Part shown: piece after piece, positions 35,582-46,706 of the stretch | Layout: every line of letters starts with the position of its first letter | How positions within the stretch are numbered: position 1 is the first letter of the stretch | Source of the DNA: Scleropages formosus | Lineage: Eukaryota; Chordata; Actinopteri; Osteoglossiformes; Osteoglossidae | Direction: 5' to 3' | Assembly (NCBI RefSeq): GCF_900964775.1 | Contig: NC_041806.1 | Location: forward strand, 27,617,488-27,681,487 | DNA: 64,000 bases | Made by a program: the position numbers and the translations under genes | Notes under the pieces: model-generated | Database searches by the model: none | The model's input: the letters and a program-made list of their open reading frames with translations, nothing else | What the model was told of the DNA's origin: nothing

Positions 35582-37241
35582 TTAATAAGTATCCATGATA
35601 CGTCTCATGGACATGAACCTCATGGACCCCATGCCCATGTCCCTAAGACTCCTGTACTCCCCAGGCCTCAGGTACATCATCCTGCCCCTGTAGTGCGGCT
35701 GCTCATACAGGAGCCAGTGGCCGTCCATCACATGGCAGGACTGGCAGTTAGACATGTGGAAACGGTCCTGGATTGAGTCGCAGTCCTCCATCAGCTCGTG
35801 CATCTGGCCCCCAAAGTTCTCTCTCTCGTAGATCCTCATTCTGAAGGGTCCTCTGTGCTGTTGTTAAAAAAAAGATGAATTCATTAATAAATTAGTAATA
35901 ATCAGCATTGGAGAACATAATAAACATTTCATGTGAATATATTTCCTACCCATATCTGGGGCAAAATTATCTTTTTGTGTCCTTTGAATTTGAACCAAAT
36001 AATACATATACATGTAGTGTAATGTTGTGTAAATGAATGAGTAATTAATAGATTAGTAAAAGTAGCATTCCTCTATGTAAATTATAACACCTTTGCAGTT
36101 GCTGCCATCCTTACTATGACAATAGGTTAATGAGTGAGTCACTGAGTACAGCTGTAATTCTTGCAATTCATACATCCTCAGTTAAAAGCAAATTTTTTTC
36201 TGTATTATTCAACATTAGTCCAGAACAACTGCTTCTGAAATAAAATTTAATTTTAACTGTAAATATGATTTTGATGGAGCATAATTTTTCAAATGTGTAA
36301 AAATACAGTGCAGTATAATATATGAGTGTAAGTAGGAATATGGCAGACAAAAGAGGGGGGGGGGGGGGGGGGGGGGGCAAAGGAAGTCTAAGATAATAAG
36401 AAATACATTGAATTATATCATGCCACTGTGAAATGTTCTACTGATAGCTGTGAAATACGGACCACAGGGATTATGCGGCAGGATCGAACTGACTCTCCCA
36501 TCATGCCCATGCTCATCAGGTACTGGTAGTCAGGATACTCTCCCCGCCTCAAGAAGAACTGGTGGCCCATAAAGTTGGGGCGCTCGTAGACCATAAAGCA
36601 GCCGCTCTCCACCCTGATGGAGCTACAGCGGCTCAGGTAGGATGAGAGGTCGACACAGTCGCTGCTGGTCTCATAAGACCGGCCCTGGAAGTTTCTGTCC
36701 TCATAGAATATAATCTGCCAAGAAAGCACATGGTGTTAATCCCTGTAGCCTCTTTCTAAAAGCAGTATCTTGAGTCACCTGCCTTGAAGTTTTGATCATT
36801 GTCATACCAGTGTGATTATTTAGCAGACTTACATCTTTTTATTTAGGTGTTGCTTTTCTTCCAGAACAGCTTACAATGTTAATTTTACCATTACTGACCC
36901 GTTTATACAGCTGGGTAATTTTTACTGGAGCAATTTAGGATAAGTACCTTGTTCAAGATTAGTACAGCCAGAGGGGGGATCAATCCTGCATCCTTTAGAG
37001 CCAAAGGTAACAGCTCTAACCACTACCCTTCCATCTGTCCTCATACTTACATACAGCCTATATGTACATATATATACCATACACATCTCCATATAGGATA
37101 CCCCATACAGACTTCCAAAGATAGAAAATGAAAAATGCTTATTTTATATTAACTTAAAATTATTTAGCATTTATTGCTATGAAAATGAAAATGTCACCTT
37201 GATTGTTTTTGAGACAGTGCCACACTTCTTACCCTGCCCAT
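35582..37241 (-). CDS. Gamma-crystallin M-type (g7)
   Basis: Minus-strand exons are 37233-37241 (MGR), 36463-36714 (84 codons) and 35582-35857 (91 codons plus stop), 178 aa. Exon 2 is about 96% identical to g6, with the same [11 protein letters not shown] insertion, but exon 3 matches g5/g4 ([29 protein letters not shown]), not g6. One Trp remains (GHWLLY). The intron 2 donor GTCCGT is unusual at +3/+4. Inverted AATAAA is at 35544-35549. Gene conversion or unequal exchange in the intron is the likely explanation for the mosaic. Confidence 0.93.
36355..36377. repeat. Poly-G tract in g7 intron 2
   Basis: Run of 23 G inside the intron between the two domain exons; potential G-quadruplex and a common sequencing artefact site. 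Confidence 0.85.
36815..37040 (-). repeat. Second tRNA-SINE family, copy in g7 intron 1
   Basis: Inverted copy: CAGCTGGGTAATTTTTACTG, GGAGCAATTTAGG, ACCTTGTTCAAG and an inverted tRNA-like head ending AGCTCTAACCACTACCCTTC. Confidence 0.65.
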
Positions 37242-37304
37242 GATGACGATTGATGGCTGGCCCACTCCTGGAACTGCACTGTTACCGCACAGGCCAGCTG
37301 GCAC

Positions 37305-37311
37305 TTTTATA
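37305..37311 (-). promoter_or_regulatory. TATA box of gamma-crystallin g7
   Basis: Minus-strand TATAAAA in the same context as g6. ACAATGG (inverted, 37342-37348) lies 30 bp upstream. Confidence 0.8.
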
Positions 37312-37602
37312 TCCAACTTAGAAACCAAATATTCTCCAGCGCCATTGTCTAAAGGCCTGACTCATCAACATATCAGAGCGCGGTACTGTTTCTGAACCAC
37401 ACAATACAGCAAATACAGTTTGTGAGGTGATCACCCATTTCATATTGTTCCCCGTGCATTCTGGATACATCAGAAGATTTCGGCATTGACAGTAATTTCA
37501 AATGGTGTTCTCAGAACGAATTAAGAAACAAAAAAGAGACAGACAGATCGATGGACAGAAAGACAGATAGCTAAATAGATATATGCATACATACAGAAAA
37601 AC

Positions 37603-37605
<3 letters not shown>

Positions 37606-37641
<36 letters not shown>

Positions 37642-37660
37642 CATAGATAGATAGATAGAA
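37606..37660. repeat. (GATA)n microsatellite
   Basis: About 11-12 tandem ATAG units, with one interruption, just upstream of the g7 promoter. Confidence 0.9.
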
Positions 37661-38369
37661 TGTAATTTAAGGTTTTGATGATGTAAAGTCAGATGTAAGG
37701 TGAAACCCAACAAAATTTTGCTGAAAACAAATTAATATTAGAGAAATATATATATGCATATGTAGTGGGCTCAAAACTGAATGAAAAAGGAAAGAGACAG
37801 CACCCGATTTTTTTTTTTTTTTTTTTTTTTTTACGCGTTTCACTCGATTGTTGCAGAACAGTTCATAATGGACTAAGGTGTGAATGCTGTTCAATGATTG
37901 ATCCTGTAGGGGGTGCTGGCAGTGATAAGGAACTTCTGGTTCTGGCAAAAGGGTCAAAAGTTAAAGAAATAAAAGTCACCTCCAGAACCGGTTACATGCT
38001 AACTCAGGTCTGGTCTCATCACTTTTCAGGTTAGTAAAACTGTTTAAAACATCATAAATGTTGTGAAATGAGTATGAAGTGACTTATTGAATGTTGTACA
38101 TCATAATATGATTCATATTTTAAGTTATGGGAAACAATCCAATTGGTTGTCCAATTATAATATATTTAACTATGCTCGATTGGAATTGTGCAATGCGATG
38201 TGATTATCACTCACAGAAGTGTGCTGTTATGTTTCAGTTGTATAAACACTAGAAATTAGGGGTTGGTGTAAACGCCTTGGTGGGTAAGTGTTGATTTGGC
38301 ACAAGAAAAATTTCTTTTCTCAGGCCATCTACCTCATGAACAGCTAAATCCCCCCTAGAGGGTAAAGCA

Positions 38370-38695
38370 GTGCAATACACAATGCTATTTATATTTATAA
38401 TTATATCTGTTTATCACATCATATGTCTTACTCACATTCCTTTGCATTTGTATAGAACATACCTGTACATACATATAATGTCTAGTGACTATTTATTGTA
38501 TATTGTGTACTTTATATTTTTATATATTTTTATATATTTTTTTATCCTTTATTCACATATTCTATCTTCTCATCTGCATCCTGTCACTGTCATTCTGTCT
38601 GTGCTGTGGAAGTTTTTGTCACTAAGACAAAATTCCTTGTATGTGTGAACATACTTGGCAATAAAGCTCGTTCTGATTCTGATTTGTGTGAATTT
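38370..38695 (+). repeat. Probable LINE 3' end
   Basis: Ends in AAATTCCTTGTATGTGTGAA, TTGGCAATAAAGCTCG and a TTCTGATTCTGATT tail, the common tail of a fish non-LTR element. No coding part is visible. Confidence 0.45.
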
Positions 38696-38699
38696 TTAA

Positions 38700-39890
38700 A
38701 ATAATAATTAGCGGCGCAACTGCACACCGTGATAACTGGTAAGCCGTAAGGTTGGTTGTCTTGAATAAAAGTAAAGTGTGTTGATTATGGAATTAATGAC
38801 TGTTTTGCTGGATTTGTTTTGTTTATGTTGAAACTATAAAAAAAATAAATAAATAAATAAAGGTTAAAGAAGAGTCATCGCCAGAACTGGTTACGTTGGC
38901 ATGCTAACTCGCGTCTGGTCTCCTTGTCACTTTTCGAATCAGTTCACTCCCACTCAGGCACCCTTGTCTCAGAGTGGGGTAACACATACTTGAGCATTGG
39001 AGCATTTGATTTGTAGCTGTGTTTCAAGTAACTTGTCTTCCCTTCACATAAACTTTAGTGATTCAGAAAACACCCAAGTGAAATGAACTGTTCCTGTGAG
39101 ATTTTCCCGAAAGTTGTTTGGTTACATAATGCAGAGAGAGCGATGGCACAAAAGGAACTAATAAAAGGTGTTTGCAATCTTCTTGTTGATGGGTACAAAT
39201 CACAGGAACAATATGAAATAATATTGAATACATTAGATATTATGGAAAAGTGTGAAGACCATCATCTAGAAATGGAAGAAATATGGCACCTGCAGGACAC
39301 CGCAAAAATCATATCATCTTGCCAAAATAGATCAGGCAAACGGCTCTAGAGGGAGGTCGTGAAAGGCCAACGGAAATGTTGAGGAAGATGAAAGACTTTA
39401 TGGCTGTAACTGGAAACAGCACATTAAAACCTGCACTTTACAATCATTTTTAGTGTTCTCCACAGCTTTGATTTGTGGGTTAGGGTGGCAAGATAGGAGC
39501 CATTTTTCAGAAAGAAGAAAAAAAAATCAAATCCTGAACTTTGCAGGAAAATTACAGTAAATGATTAAATAAGGAAGTCAAGATAGGCAGCTGTATAGAA
39601 AACTAATTCACTGTCCCAAAACCACTTGGGAAATGTGTTATAATCGGATGAGGCATAGAAAGATTTTTTTTTTTCTTTTAATTCCAAAAGATATATTTAG
39701 TGTCTAGCCAATATACAGTAGTTTAGTACCCAAAAACACAGTACCTACTATGAAGCATGATGATGCAGTACAATGCAAAGCAGCAACTCACACAATTCTT
39801 CTAAAGGATGTTATACTGTAATTAAGCATGACTAAGATCTGATTAATTATTTTCATGAAAGATACTACAAAAATAGCTGAGCAGAGAAAG
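38700..39890. other. Unexplained stretch with an 88-codon frame
   Basis: An open frame at 39083-39349 (+) encodes an acidic, helix-like 88-residue peptide (EQYEIILNTLDIMEKCED) that I cannot assign. A stretch at about 38862-38945 repeats one at about 37940-38035. It may be an old repeat or transposon-derived; there is no evidence that it is expressed. Confidence 0.25.
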
Positions 39891-40085
39891 ATGGAAGAGT
39901 GAGACCCTGCTCTCTCTCTGTGGACTTTGCATGTTCTCCTCATGATGGTGTGAAACTCCTCTGGGTGCCCTGGTTTCTTCCCACAGTCCAAAGATATGCT
40001 TTGCCGGCTAATGAGGAATTCCGAATTTGTTTTAGTGTATGGCTGTGTGACTCAGTTTGTGTTACACTATGATCACTATGATTTC
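39890..40085 (+). repeat. DANA-like composite SINE fragment
   Basis: TTTGCATGTTCTCCTCATGA, GGTGCCCTGGTTTCTTCCCA, CAGTCCAAAGATATGC and a TGTGTGACTCAG end; same element type as at 24.8 kb. Confidence 0.6.
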
Positions 40086-40210
40086 CTTCATAGTTCTAGT
40101 TTGCAGCTTGTAAATTTATCTAACAACACAATACAAAGGTAGCTTTGTTGTGTCACAGTTCCCAGGTAAGATAAATGTGTTCTGAAATGTATATACTCTA
40201 AATATATATC

Positions 40211-40418
40211 CACACACACATTTTCAGAACCGCTTGTCCCATACGGGGTCACGGGGAACCGGAGCCTAGCCGGTAACACAGGGTGGAAGGCCGGAGGGGG
40301 AGGGGACACACCCAGGACAGGACGCCAGTTCGTCACAAGGCACCCCAAGCGGGACTTCAATCCCAGACCCACCGGAAAGCAGGACCGTGGTTCAATCCAC
40401 TGCGCCACCGCACCCCCT
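40211..40418 (-). repeat. tRNA-derived SINE family 1, copy 6
   Basis: Full-length minus copy. Together with the plus copy 36 bp further on it forms a large inverted repeat with heads facing each other. Confidence 0.88.
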
Positions 40419-40454
40419 AATATAGATCTATTTGGAACATTTTGATTCTTTTCT

Positions 40455-40674
40455 GTGGGGCGTGGTGGTGCAGTGGGTTGGACTAGGTCCTGCTCTCCGG
40501 TGGGTCTGGGGTTTGAGTCCCACTTGGGGTGCCTTATGACGGACTGGCGTCCCGTCCTGGGTGTGTCCCCTCTCCCTCCGGCCTTATGCCCTGTGTTGCC
40601 GGGTTAGGCTCCGGTTCCCCGCGACCCCGTATGGGACAAGCGGTTCAGAAAATGTGTGTGTGTGTGTCTGTCTG
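40455..40674 (+). repeat. tRNA-derived SINE family 1, copy 7
   Basis: Full-length plus copy with perfect 12-bp duplication TGATTCTTTTCT (40443-40454, 40675-40686). Confidence 0.92.
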
Positions 40675-40695
40675 TGATTCTTTTCTTTGCATTGT

Positions 40696-40733
40696 ATCCA
40701 TCCATCCATCCATCCATCCATCCATCCATCCAT
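40696..40733. repeat. (ATCC)n microsatellite
   Basis: About nine to ten ATCC units, followed by SINE/LINE-like sequence to about 40865. Confidence 0.9.
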
Positions 40734-41017
40734 CTATGTGTCATCAACAACCACTTGCCCACTGTAGACTCAAGATGTGTTTCGGTACTTATCCCAGAAG
40801 CATAAAGCATGCAACAGGGTACACCCTGGATAGATATGAATGCCAGTCCATCACAGGACAGTTGCATTGATTTGAATATATCATTCATCTGTCATTTTCA
40901 TATATGAGTAAGTATTTTTTTTGTATGCATTGTAATAACCCACATGTTAACTGTAAAATCAGAGGTAAATACAAAGTTGTGTTAATGTAAATGGAAATTT
41001 TATATATATATATATAT

Positions 41018-41064
41018 AAGCTCCTGCATTCCCCAGACCTCAGGTACATCATCCTGCCCCTGTA
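41018..41064 (-). pseudogene. Relic 47-bp fragment of gamma-M crystallin exon 3
   Basis: On the minus strand it encodes [16 protein letters not shown], the third Greek-key region of a gamma-M C domain. It differs from the matching part of g8 at 3 of 47 positions, and is bounded by a (TA)n run on one side and TA-rich sequence on the other. No other part of the gene is present. It lies about 250 bp downstream of the g8 stop. Confidence 0.85.
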
Positions 41065-41316
41065 ATATTCATGTATATACATATATATAAATATATATGA
41101 ATATTTATTACTGAAGTAACAATTTATGCATAGTAACAGAGTAAATGTATACATAGTGAGGACTTTACATACTGGCTCTTGGGTTTGAAAAACTAAGTAA
41201 GATAACTAACTAGATAAGTTTTTAGAAAAAGAAAAAGAGCAATAATAATTAGGTGAAAAATGTACTTTTATTTATTTTTTTTCGTGGATGTACAGAAATA
41301 TTGGTGATAGAAGAAA

Positions 41317-42750
41317 CTAGCAGGAGTCCAGAATACGCCGGATGGAGTTGAATTTCATGGATTCCATTCCCATGTCCCTAAAGCTCCTGTACTCCCCAGG
41401 CCTCAGGTACATCATCCTGCCCCTGTAGTGGGGTTGCTCATACAGGAGCCAGTGGCCATCCATCACGTGGCAGGACTGGCAGTTGGACATACGGAAACGG
41501 TCCTGGATCGACTCGCAGTCCTCCGTCAGCTCGTGCATCTGGCCCCCGAAGTTCTCCCTCTCGTAGATCCTCATACTGAAGGGTCCTCTGTGCTGTTGTT
41601 AAAAATGAAAAATGATAGGGTATGATGTACAAATGAAAGAAAGGAAAAGTGTTTGCATGTCAAAAACATTTCAGAAAGAAATTTCAAAGGGGATGCTTCA
41701 CTGAAGACCGGGGTGACATTACCATGGGAACCATGCGGCAGGACTTAACACAGTCGCTCATGCTGGTTCCCATCATGCGTTGGTTGTCAGGATACTCCCC
41801 CCTTCTGAGTAACATCTGGGTTCCCATGAAGTTGGGGCGCTCGTAGACCATGAAGCAGCCACTCTCCACCCTGGTGGAGCTGCAGCGGCTCAGGTAGGAG
41901 GAGAGGTCGACACAGTCGCTGCTGGTCTCATAGGACCGACCCTGGAAGTTGCGGTCTTCATAGAAAATTATCTGGAAGAATTTTTTTGTTTTTTGGTTAA
42001 TCTCTCAAACCCTCTAGTTTTATACAGTCTTGCACCAGTCAGCCTGATTTAAGTGCCATACAATAAATGCAATTATGGGAACAAAATGTAGTTGAAATTA
42101 AGTAGAACAGCTGCAGGTTTGAACTATTTTGAGCAAAAATTCACGTAAAAACCACAAATATGGCTACACAGTGAGCCTAGTATTGAACAGCGCCCATGTC
42201 ATGCTGTACAGACTAGTGAATGGAACGATCAACAATGTTGATTTTTGTACAGTGATATATCTTCATTTTTATGCTGTCCAATGTATAACACACTTTTGCT
42301 TACTCTGAGCTGTTATGTATGTTACTCTGGAGAAAGAGGTCTGGCAACTGTATAAATGTAACTAAAATATGAACTAGAGCAATACAGTTTTGTCGAGTTA
42401 AAAGTTATTTCGGAGATAAAACTGTGTAAAAAATGCAATGTAAATGTTTATATGTATCTCAGAAAAAAAAAGAAACTACTAGGATGGTGATTAGGAATCG
42501 GCGATATTCTGGTAAAGTTTTATACTGCTACTTGGGTGATGAACATCAGTGCATATGGTGATGGACACAAATTTAGTGTTCTTAAGAATCACACATCTGC
42601 GGCTATGTCTCTTTCTCCTAGGGTAAAGTACACATTGTATTTTCTCTGAGGCGTACGTCGCTTTGGAGAAAAGCGTCTGCTAAATGAATACATGTAAATG
42701 TAAATGTAAAAACTGAAATCGGTCCATCAAGGTCAACTTACCCTGCCCAT
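41317..42750 (-). CDS. Gamma-crystallin M-type (g8)
   Basis: Minus-strand exons are 42742-42750 (MGR), 41723-41971 (83 codons) and 41317-41592 (91 codons plus stop), 177 aa. Exon 2 is related to g6/g7 at its start but has its own middle ([25 protein letters not shown]). Exon 3 belongs to the g4/g5/g7 type ([15 protein letters not shown]). One buried Trp remains (GHWLLY). An inverted AATAAA is at 41267-41272. Intron 1 carries an L2-type 3' end at about 42435-42715. Confidence 0.94.
42435..42715 (+). repeat. L2-type LINE 3' UTR copy in g8 intron 1
   Basis: ATATTCTGGTAAAGTTTTAT, AAGAATCACACATCTGCGGC, GTACGTCGCTTTGGAGAAAA, GCGTCTGCTAAATGAATACA and an (ATGTAA)n tail. It is 5'-truncated with no coding part. 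Confidence 0.7.
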
Positions 42751-42806
42751 AGTGATAGTTGTGCTGGGCCAGATGCTCCACACTGACAGCACAAAACTGC
42801 AGCCAC

Positions 42807-42813
42807 TTTTATA
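42807..42813 (-). promoter_or_regulatory. TATA box of gamma-crystallin g8
   Basis: Minus-strand TATAAAA. ACAATAG (inverted, 42844-42850) lies exactly 30 bp upstream. Confidence 0.8.
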
Positions 42814-43244
42814 CAGAGCTTGATAGCAAAATAAGCAGTTGAGCTATTGTTCAAAATCCTTGTTCAGCAAGACAACACACAAGAGAGGGAGGTATGCGTT
42901 TTGTTAATTCACTTAATGGGTTATAAATTAGCATCGTATGCATCTGTGGTGGTGCCAGCTTTTGACCCTATTGCGGGCAGCCTGGGCTTTTGAGGTTTGT
43001 CATTCACTGTGTTGGGGCGGGGGGGGGGGGGAGTGGTTGATGATTTTAAAATTGAGAGGTAGCTGAGTGTCACACCATCACTGTTTAGCATTAATAAAAC
43101 TACATTTCAGATGCTGCTTTTCTAAATTTGATTTTTTTAAATATAAGTTTATTTTCATGTGTTGTTTATTGTCACCACAGCTTGCATTCTGTAATATCAT
43201 GCACCAGGCTCTCCGTTAAATTATAAGTGATATGGTTATATAGC

Positions 43245-43245
<1 letters not shown>

Positions 43246-43277
<32 letters not shown>
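43246..43277. repeat. (TAA)n microsatellite
   Basis: About ten ATA/TAA units; an (AAAT)n tract follows at 43441-43474. Confidence 0.85.
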
Positions 43278-43280
<3 letters not shown>

Positions 43281-43442
43281 CTTCTATTTCAGTTATAATT
43301 GTAGATTTACTTTATAGAGCAACCCATGGATTCATTATTCACCTGTGTCTTTGGATGGTCCTCCTCCTTCCTCTTGCACATTTATCAATGGTTGTACATT
43401 TTACAACATTTTAAATCACTTTGAAGAAAAGTTCCAGCCATA

Positions 43443-43473
<31 letters not shown>

Positions 43474-43934
43474 ATGTATTCAGTTGCAGTACTTACCTGA
43501 ACTGATGTATAGTGTTTGGATAGATTTTGCTTTTGTTGTGGAAAAAGTATAGTGCTCACATGCATTGCAGAGTGAAAGATGTAGCACTGAATAAAATACC
43601 TTTTGCTGAAGTAAAATTTTGTTGCAGTGAATGATGAGCCTATTGTGTTACAAACAGAATATGTTTTTCTAAGCTGTTGCAAATCTCTATCATTTAATGA
43701 AACCTAATTACATGAGGCTTTTATAATACTTTAGAAATGGATTTTAGCAGTGCTAAATTTAGTGATTTTTTTTTTTTTTTTTTGAGATATGAGGAGAGTC
43801 CTAAGTTTGAAGCTGAAGTTTTATAACTTACAGCTGAAGTGTCATTACAACTGTACAGTTGCTAGAAGCCTAGTTAACCATTGGGGGGCAATGATAGAAA
43901 ACGAACAAGCTCCGAAAAAATGATCCAATGTGCT

Positions 43935-44830
43935 TGGCCCTGTCGAGGTTACCAGTGCTTGGTTACATAGCAGGTCAGAACCAAGATCTTCACATGTTGA
44001 GTGGAAAAAAAAAGACACTGGTTATAGCCTACAAAAGCATCATTAGAACTGCCCCCAGACATCTACAAGACTTGATCAACCGTTACACCCCAACCAGACT
44101 GCTACGCTCTTCCACATCTGCCTGCTTGGTGGTCCCACATACAAAAGGTAAAGCACGGGGGTTCTCAATTCTGGCTCCATTGTGGTGGAATGACCTCTGC
44201 CTCTCACTCAGAACTGCTGAATCTTTGTCCACATTTAAAAACGGTCTGAAAACTCACCTCTTCCAGACTCACTCCACCCATGATCTCTTAAGCTCCTGTA
44301 AGGTGTAAATGTTCATGCACTATAACTTTATGATCATGCCCCGATAAGCCTTTACATAGCTGCTCCTGTAATGTACGTAAATGTTTGTGTATTGTGTGGG
44401 CGCGGTGGTGCAGTGGGTTGGACCGGGTCCTCTTCTCCGGTGGGTCTGGGGTTTGAGTCCCACTTGGGGTGCCTTGCAGCGGACTGGCGTCCCGTCCTGG
44501 GTGTGTCCCCTCCCCCTCCAGCCTTACGTCCTGAGTTGCCAGGTAGGCTCTGGTTCCCTGTGACCCCATATGGGATGAGCGGTTCAGAAAGTGTGTGTGT
44601 GTTTGTGTATCTCAAAAAAAAAAAAAAAAAAGCAGAAAGGTGATCAGGAATCATCAATATTCTGATAAAGTTTCTTGAAGTTACTCGTGTGAAAACAAAC
44701 TATATTTAAGAATCACACGTCTGCAGCTATGTCTCTCTTTCTCCTAATGTAATCCACAAATTGTATTTTCTATGAGATGTATGTTGCTTTGGAAAAATGT
44801 GTCTGATAAATGAATACATCTAAATGTAAA
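43935..44830 (+). repeat. L2-type LINE, C-terminal ORF plus 3' UTR, split by a SINE
   Basis: Frame 43928-44308 reads LINRYTPTRLLRSSTSACLV, RGFSILAPLWWNDLCLSL, LRTAESLSTFKNGLKTHLF, the conserved C-terminus of L2/Rex-type polyproteins, ending at a stop and then the 3' UTR with the shared (ATGTAA) end. A family 1 SINE at 44393-44599 interrupts the UTR. This is the best preserved LINE end in the window; the 5' part is missing. Confidence 0.8.
44393..44599 (+). repeat. tRNA-derived SINE family 1, copy 8
   Basis: Flanked by perfect 11-bp duplication TGTTTGTGTAT (44382-44392, 44600-44610), inside the L2 3' UTR. Confidence 0.92.
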
Positions 44831-45071
44831 AGAAGAGGAAAGTTAGAGAAGGTGAGGAGAGGTGACTATTCGAATACTGTAAACGTAAACAAGTATCATG
44901 CAGGTGGAAGGCAAGGAAGAAGGCAAAGTAGAGATTCATGTTTAAAATTACAATTTTTTGACAGACAGTTAATATGGATTATACAACAGGGAGCCAAAAT
45001 GTTAGAAATAAATCCCCCATGTTGAGTAACTGTGTGTGTGGCTATCCTGCAATGGCCTGGCATCCCATCCA

Positions 45072-45243
45072 CACACACACACACGGGGAGCCGGAGCCTA
45101 ACCCGGCAAAACAGGGCAAAAGGCTGGAGGGGCGTGGGGTCACACCCAGGATGGGACGCCAGTCCATCACAAGGCACCCCGAGCGGAACTGGAACCCCAG
45201 ACCAGCAGGACCCAGCCCAACCCACTGCGCCACCGCACCCCCT
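45072..45243 (-). repeat. tRNA-derived SINE family 1, copy 9
   Basis: Minus copy lacking the extreme 3' GACAAGCGGTT block. Flanked by 12-bp duplication GCATCCCATCCA (45060-45071, 45244-45255). The target, CTGGCATCCCATCC, itself looks like an older repeat tail. Confidence 0.85.
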
Positions 45244-45259
45244 GCATCCCATCCAGAGT

Positions 45260-46010
45260 TACTGAAATGAGATAGATCGATGGCAATCCCCATATAAAAT
45301 ACTAGCAAGGTACTTACTTTGTGTTGTTCCAGTAAATATTACCCAGCTCTATAAATTTGCATGCAGATTATTATAAACAGCGTTGAAGAACAAAAATCGG
45401 CTAAATGACTAAATGTAAAGCACTCCAGCAGCCACAAGCAGGGCCACCACTAGTCGGGTGACTGGTAATGATGATTCTAGGGACCCACATCTGCAGAGGA
45501 CCCATAAAAATTCCAAAGGTAATTAATTTATTATGAAGGAGTCTGAATATCTCTCTCATGATTCCTGTAAGGTATCTGTCAGAACCCAAGTGAGGTTTTC
45601 ATTAGAAGAGACGGTTGTCTCAGTGAGGTTCCACAAGTACCGCAGCTAAGTCTGCTTATTTTAAAAGATGTTTAGTGAGAGGCAGGTGTGCGCAATGTAT
45701 CTGTGATGAACTACGATGGCCGTTGCCTGTGGCATTTTCCTCTGAGGTTGTGACAATCTCCTGCTGAACTGAAAGACAGTTCATAAATACAAAGGCAGGC
45801 ACTGTATAAAATAACAAGCTTTGCTGATTTTTTTTTTACAAATTAGTGGTAACTTGACTTGTTGGCAAAAGGCCAATTCAAAAGCTGGCTTAATCTTTTG
45901 GTCTGTTTTTCTTCCTTTGTCAACATTCCTCAGTTTTCTTCATATACCTGCTTAGCAAACATAAGATTTTGTAAATTTATTCTTGTTTCTCCAGCTAATG
46001 TATATGCATG
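45260..46010. other. Intergenic, no gene seen
   Basis: Low-complexity AT-rich DNA with short repeat fragments. No frame with recognisable protein content. Confidence 0.5.
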
Positions 46011-46025
46011 AAGAGCTCATGTCCA

Positions 46026-46257
46026 GGGGGGCGCGGTGGCGCGGTGGCGCAGTGGCGCAGTGGGTTGGACCAGGTCCTGCTCTCTAGCGGGTCTGGGATT
46101 CGAGTCCCACTTGGGGTGCCTTGCGATGGACTGGCATCCCGTCCTGGCTGTGTCCCCTCCCCCTCCGGCCTTACGCCCTGTGTTGCTGGGTAGGCTCCGG
46201 TTCCCCGCAACCCCATATGGGACAAGCGGTTTTGAAAATGTGTGTGTGTGTGAGTGT
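46026..46257 (+). repeat. tRNA-derived SINE family 1, copy 10, with reiterated head
   Basis: The head repeats GGTGGCGC/AGTGGCGC three to four times, making this copy about 20 bp longer than its relatives and duplicating the A-box core. Perfect 13-bp duplication GAGCTCATGTCCA (46013-46025, 46258-46270). Confidence 0.92.
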
Positions 46258-46706
46258 GAGCTCATGTCCATTGATATGGTTTTCTTGAATAAGAAGTGCA
46301 CCTAGGTCCATGGGTTGATCTACTACACGTTCCATGCCGAGCTGGGGATCCAAGATGCCATTTACCAACATTATAATTACTTGTTAAACACCGGCTTACA
46401 AATTGTTACTTTCTAGAATGCCCAGGAGGGGTGGGCAACCACTGGCTCGTGGACCCCCAGAGGTTTATTTTCCTCCCTCAACCTTCAGTTGGGAGTTTTT
46501 GTTCCTTTCCCCGGTGGCCAGTAGGTATACTTATAGCTCTATAATAAGTTTTTCATTATGGTAGCCATTAGTTGACTGTCTTCTTTGTTTGTATCAATTT
46601 TTCTTGCTGTATGCCTGTGTTAAAGCATTCTGTGTTACTGTGTGAGAAGAGCGCTCTATAAAAAATAAAATAATAATAATAATACTAAGAGGCTATTGCT
46701 CACAAA

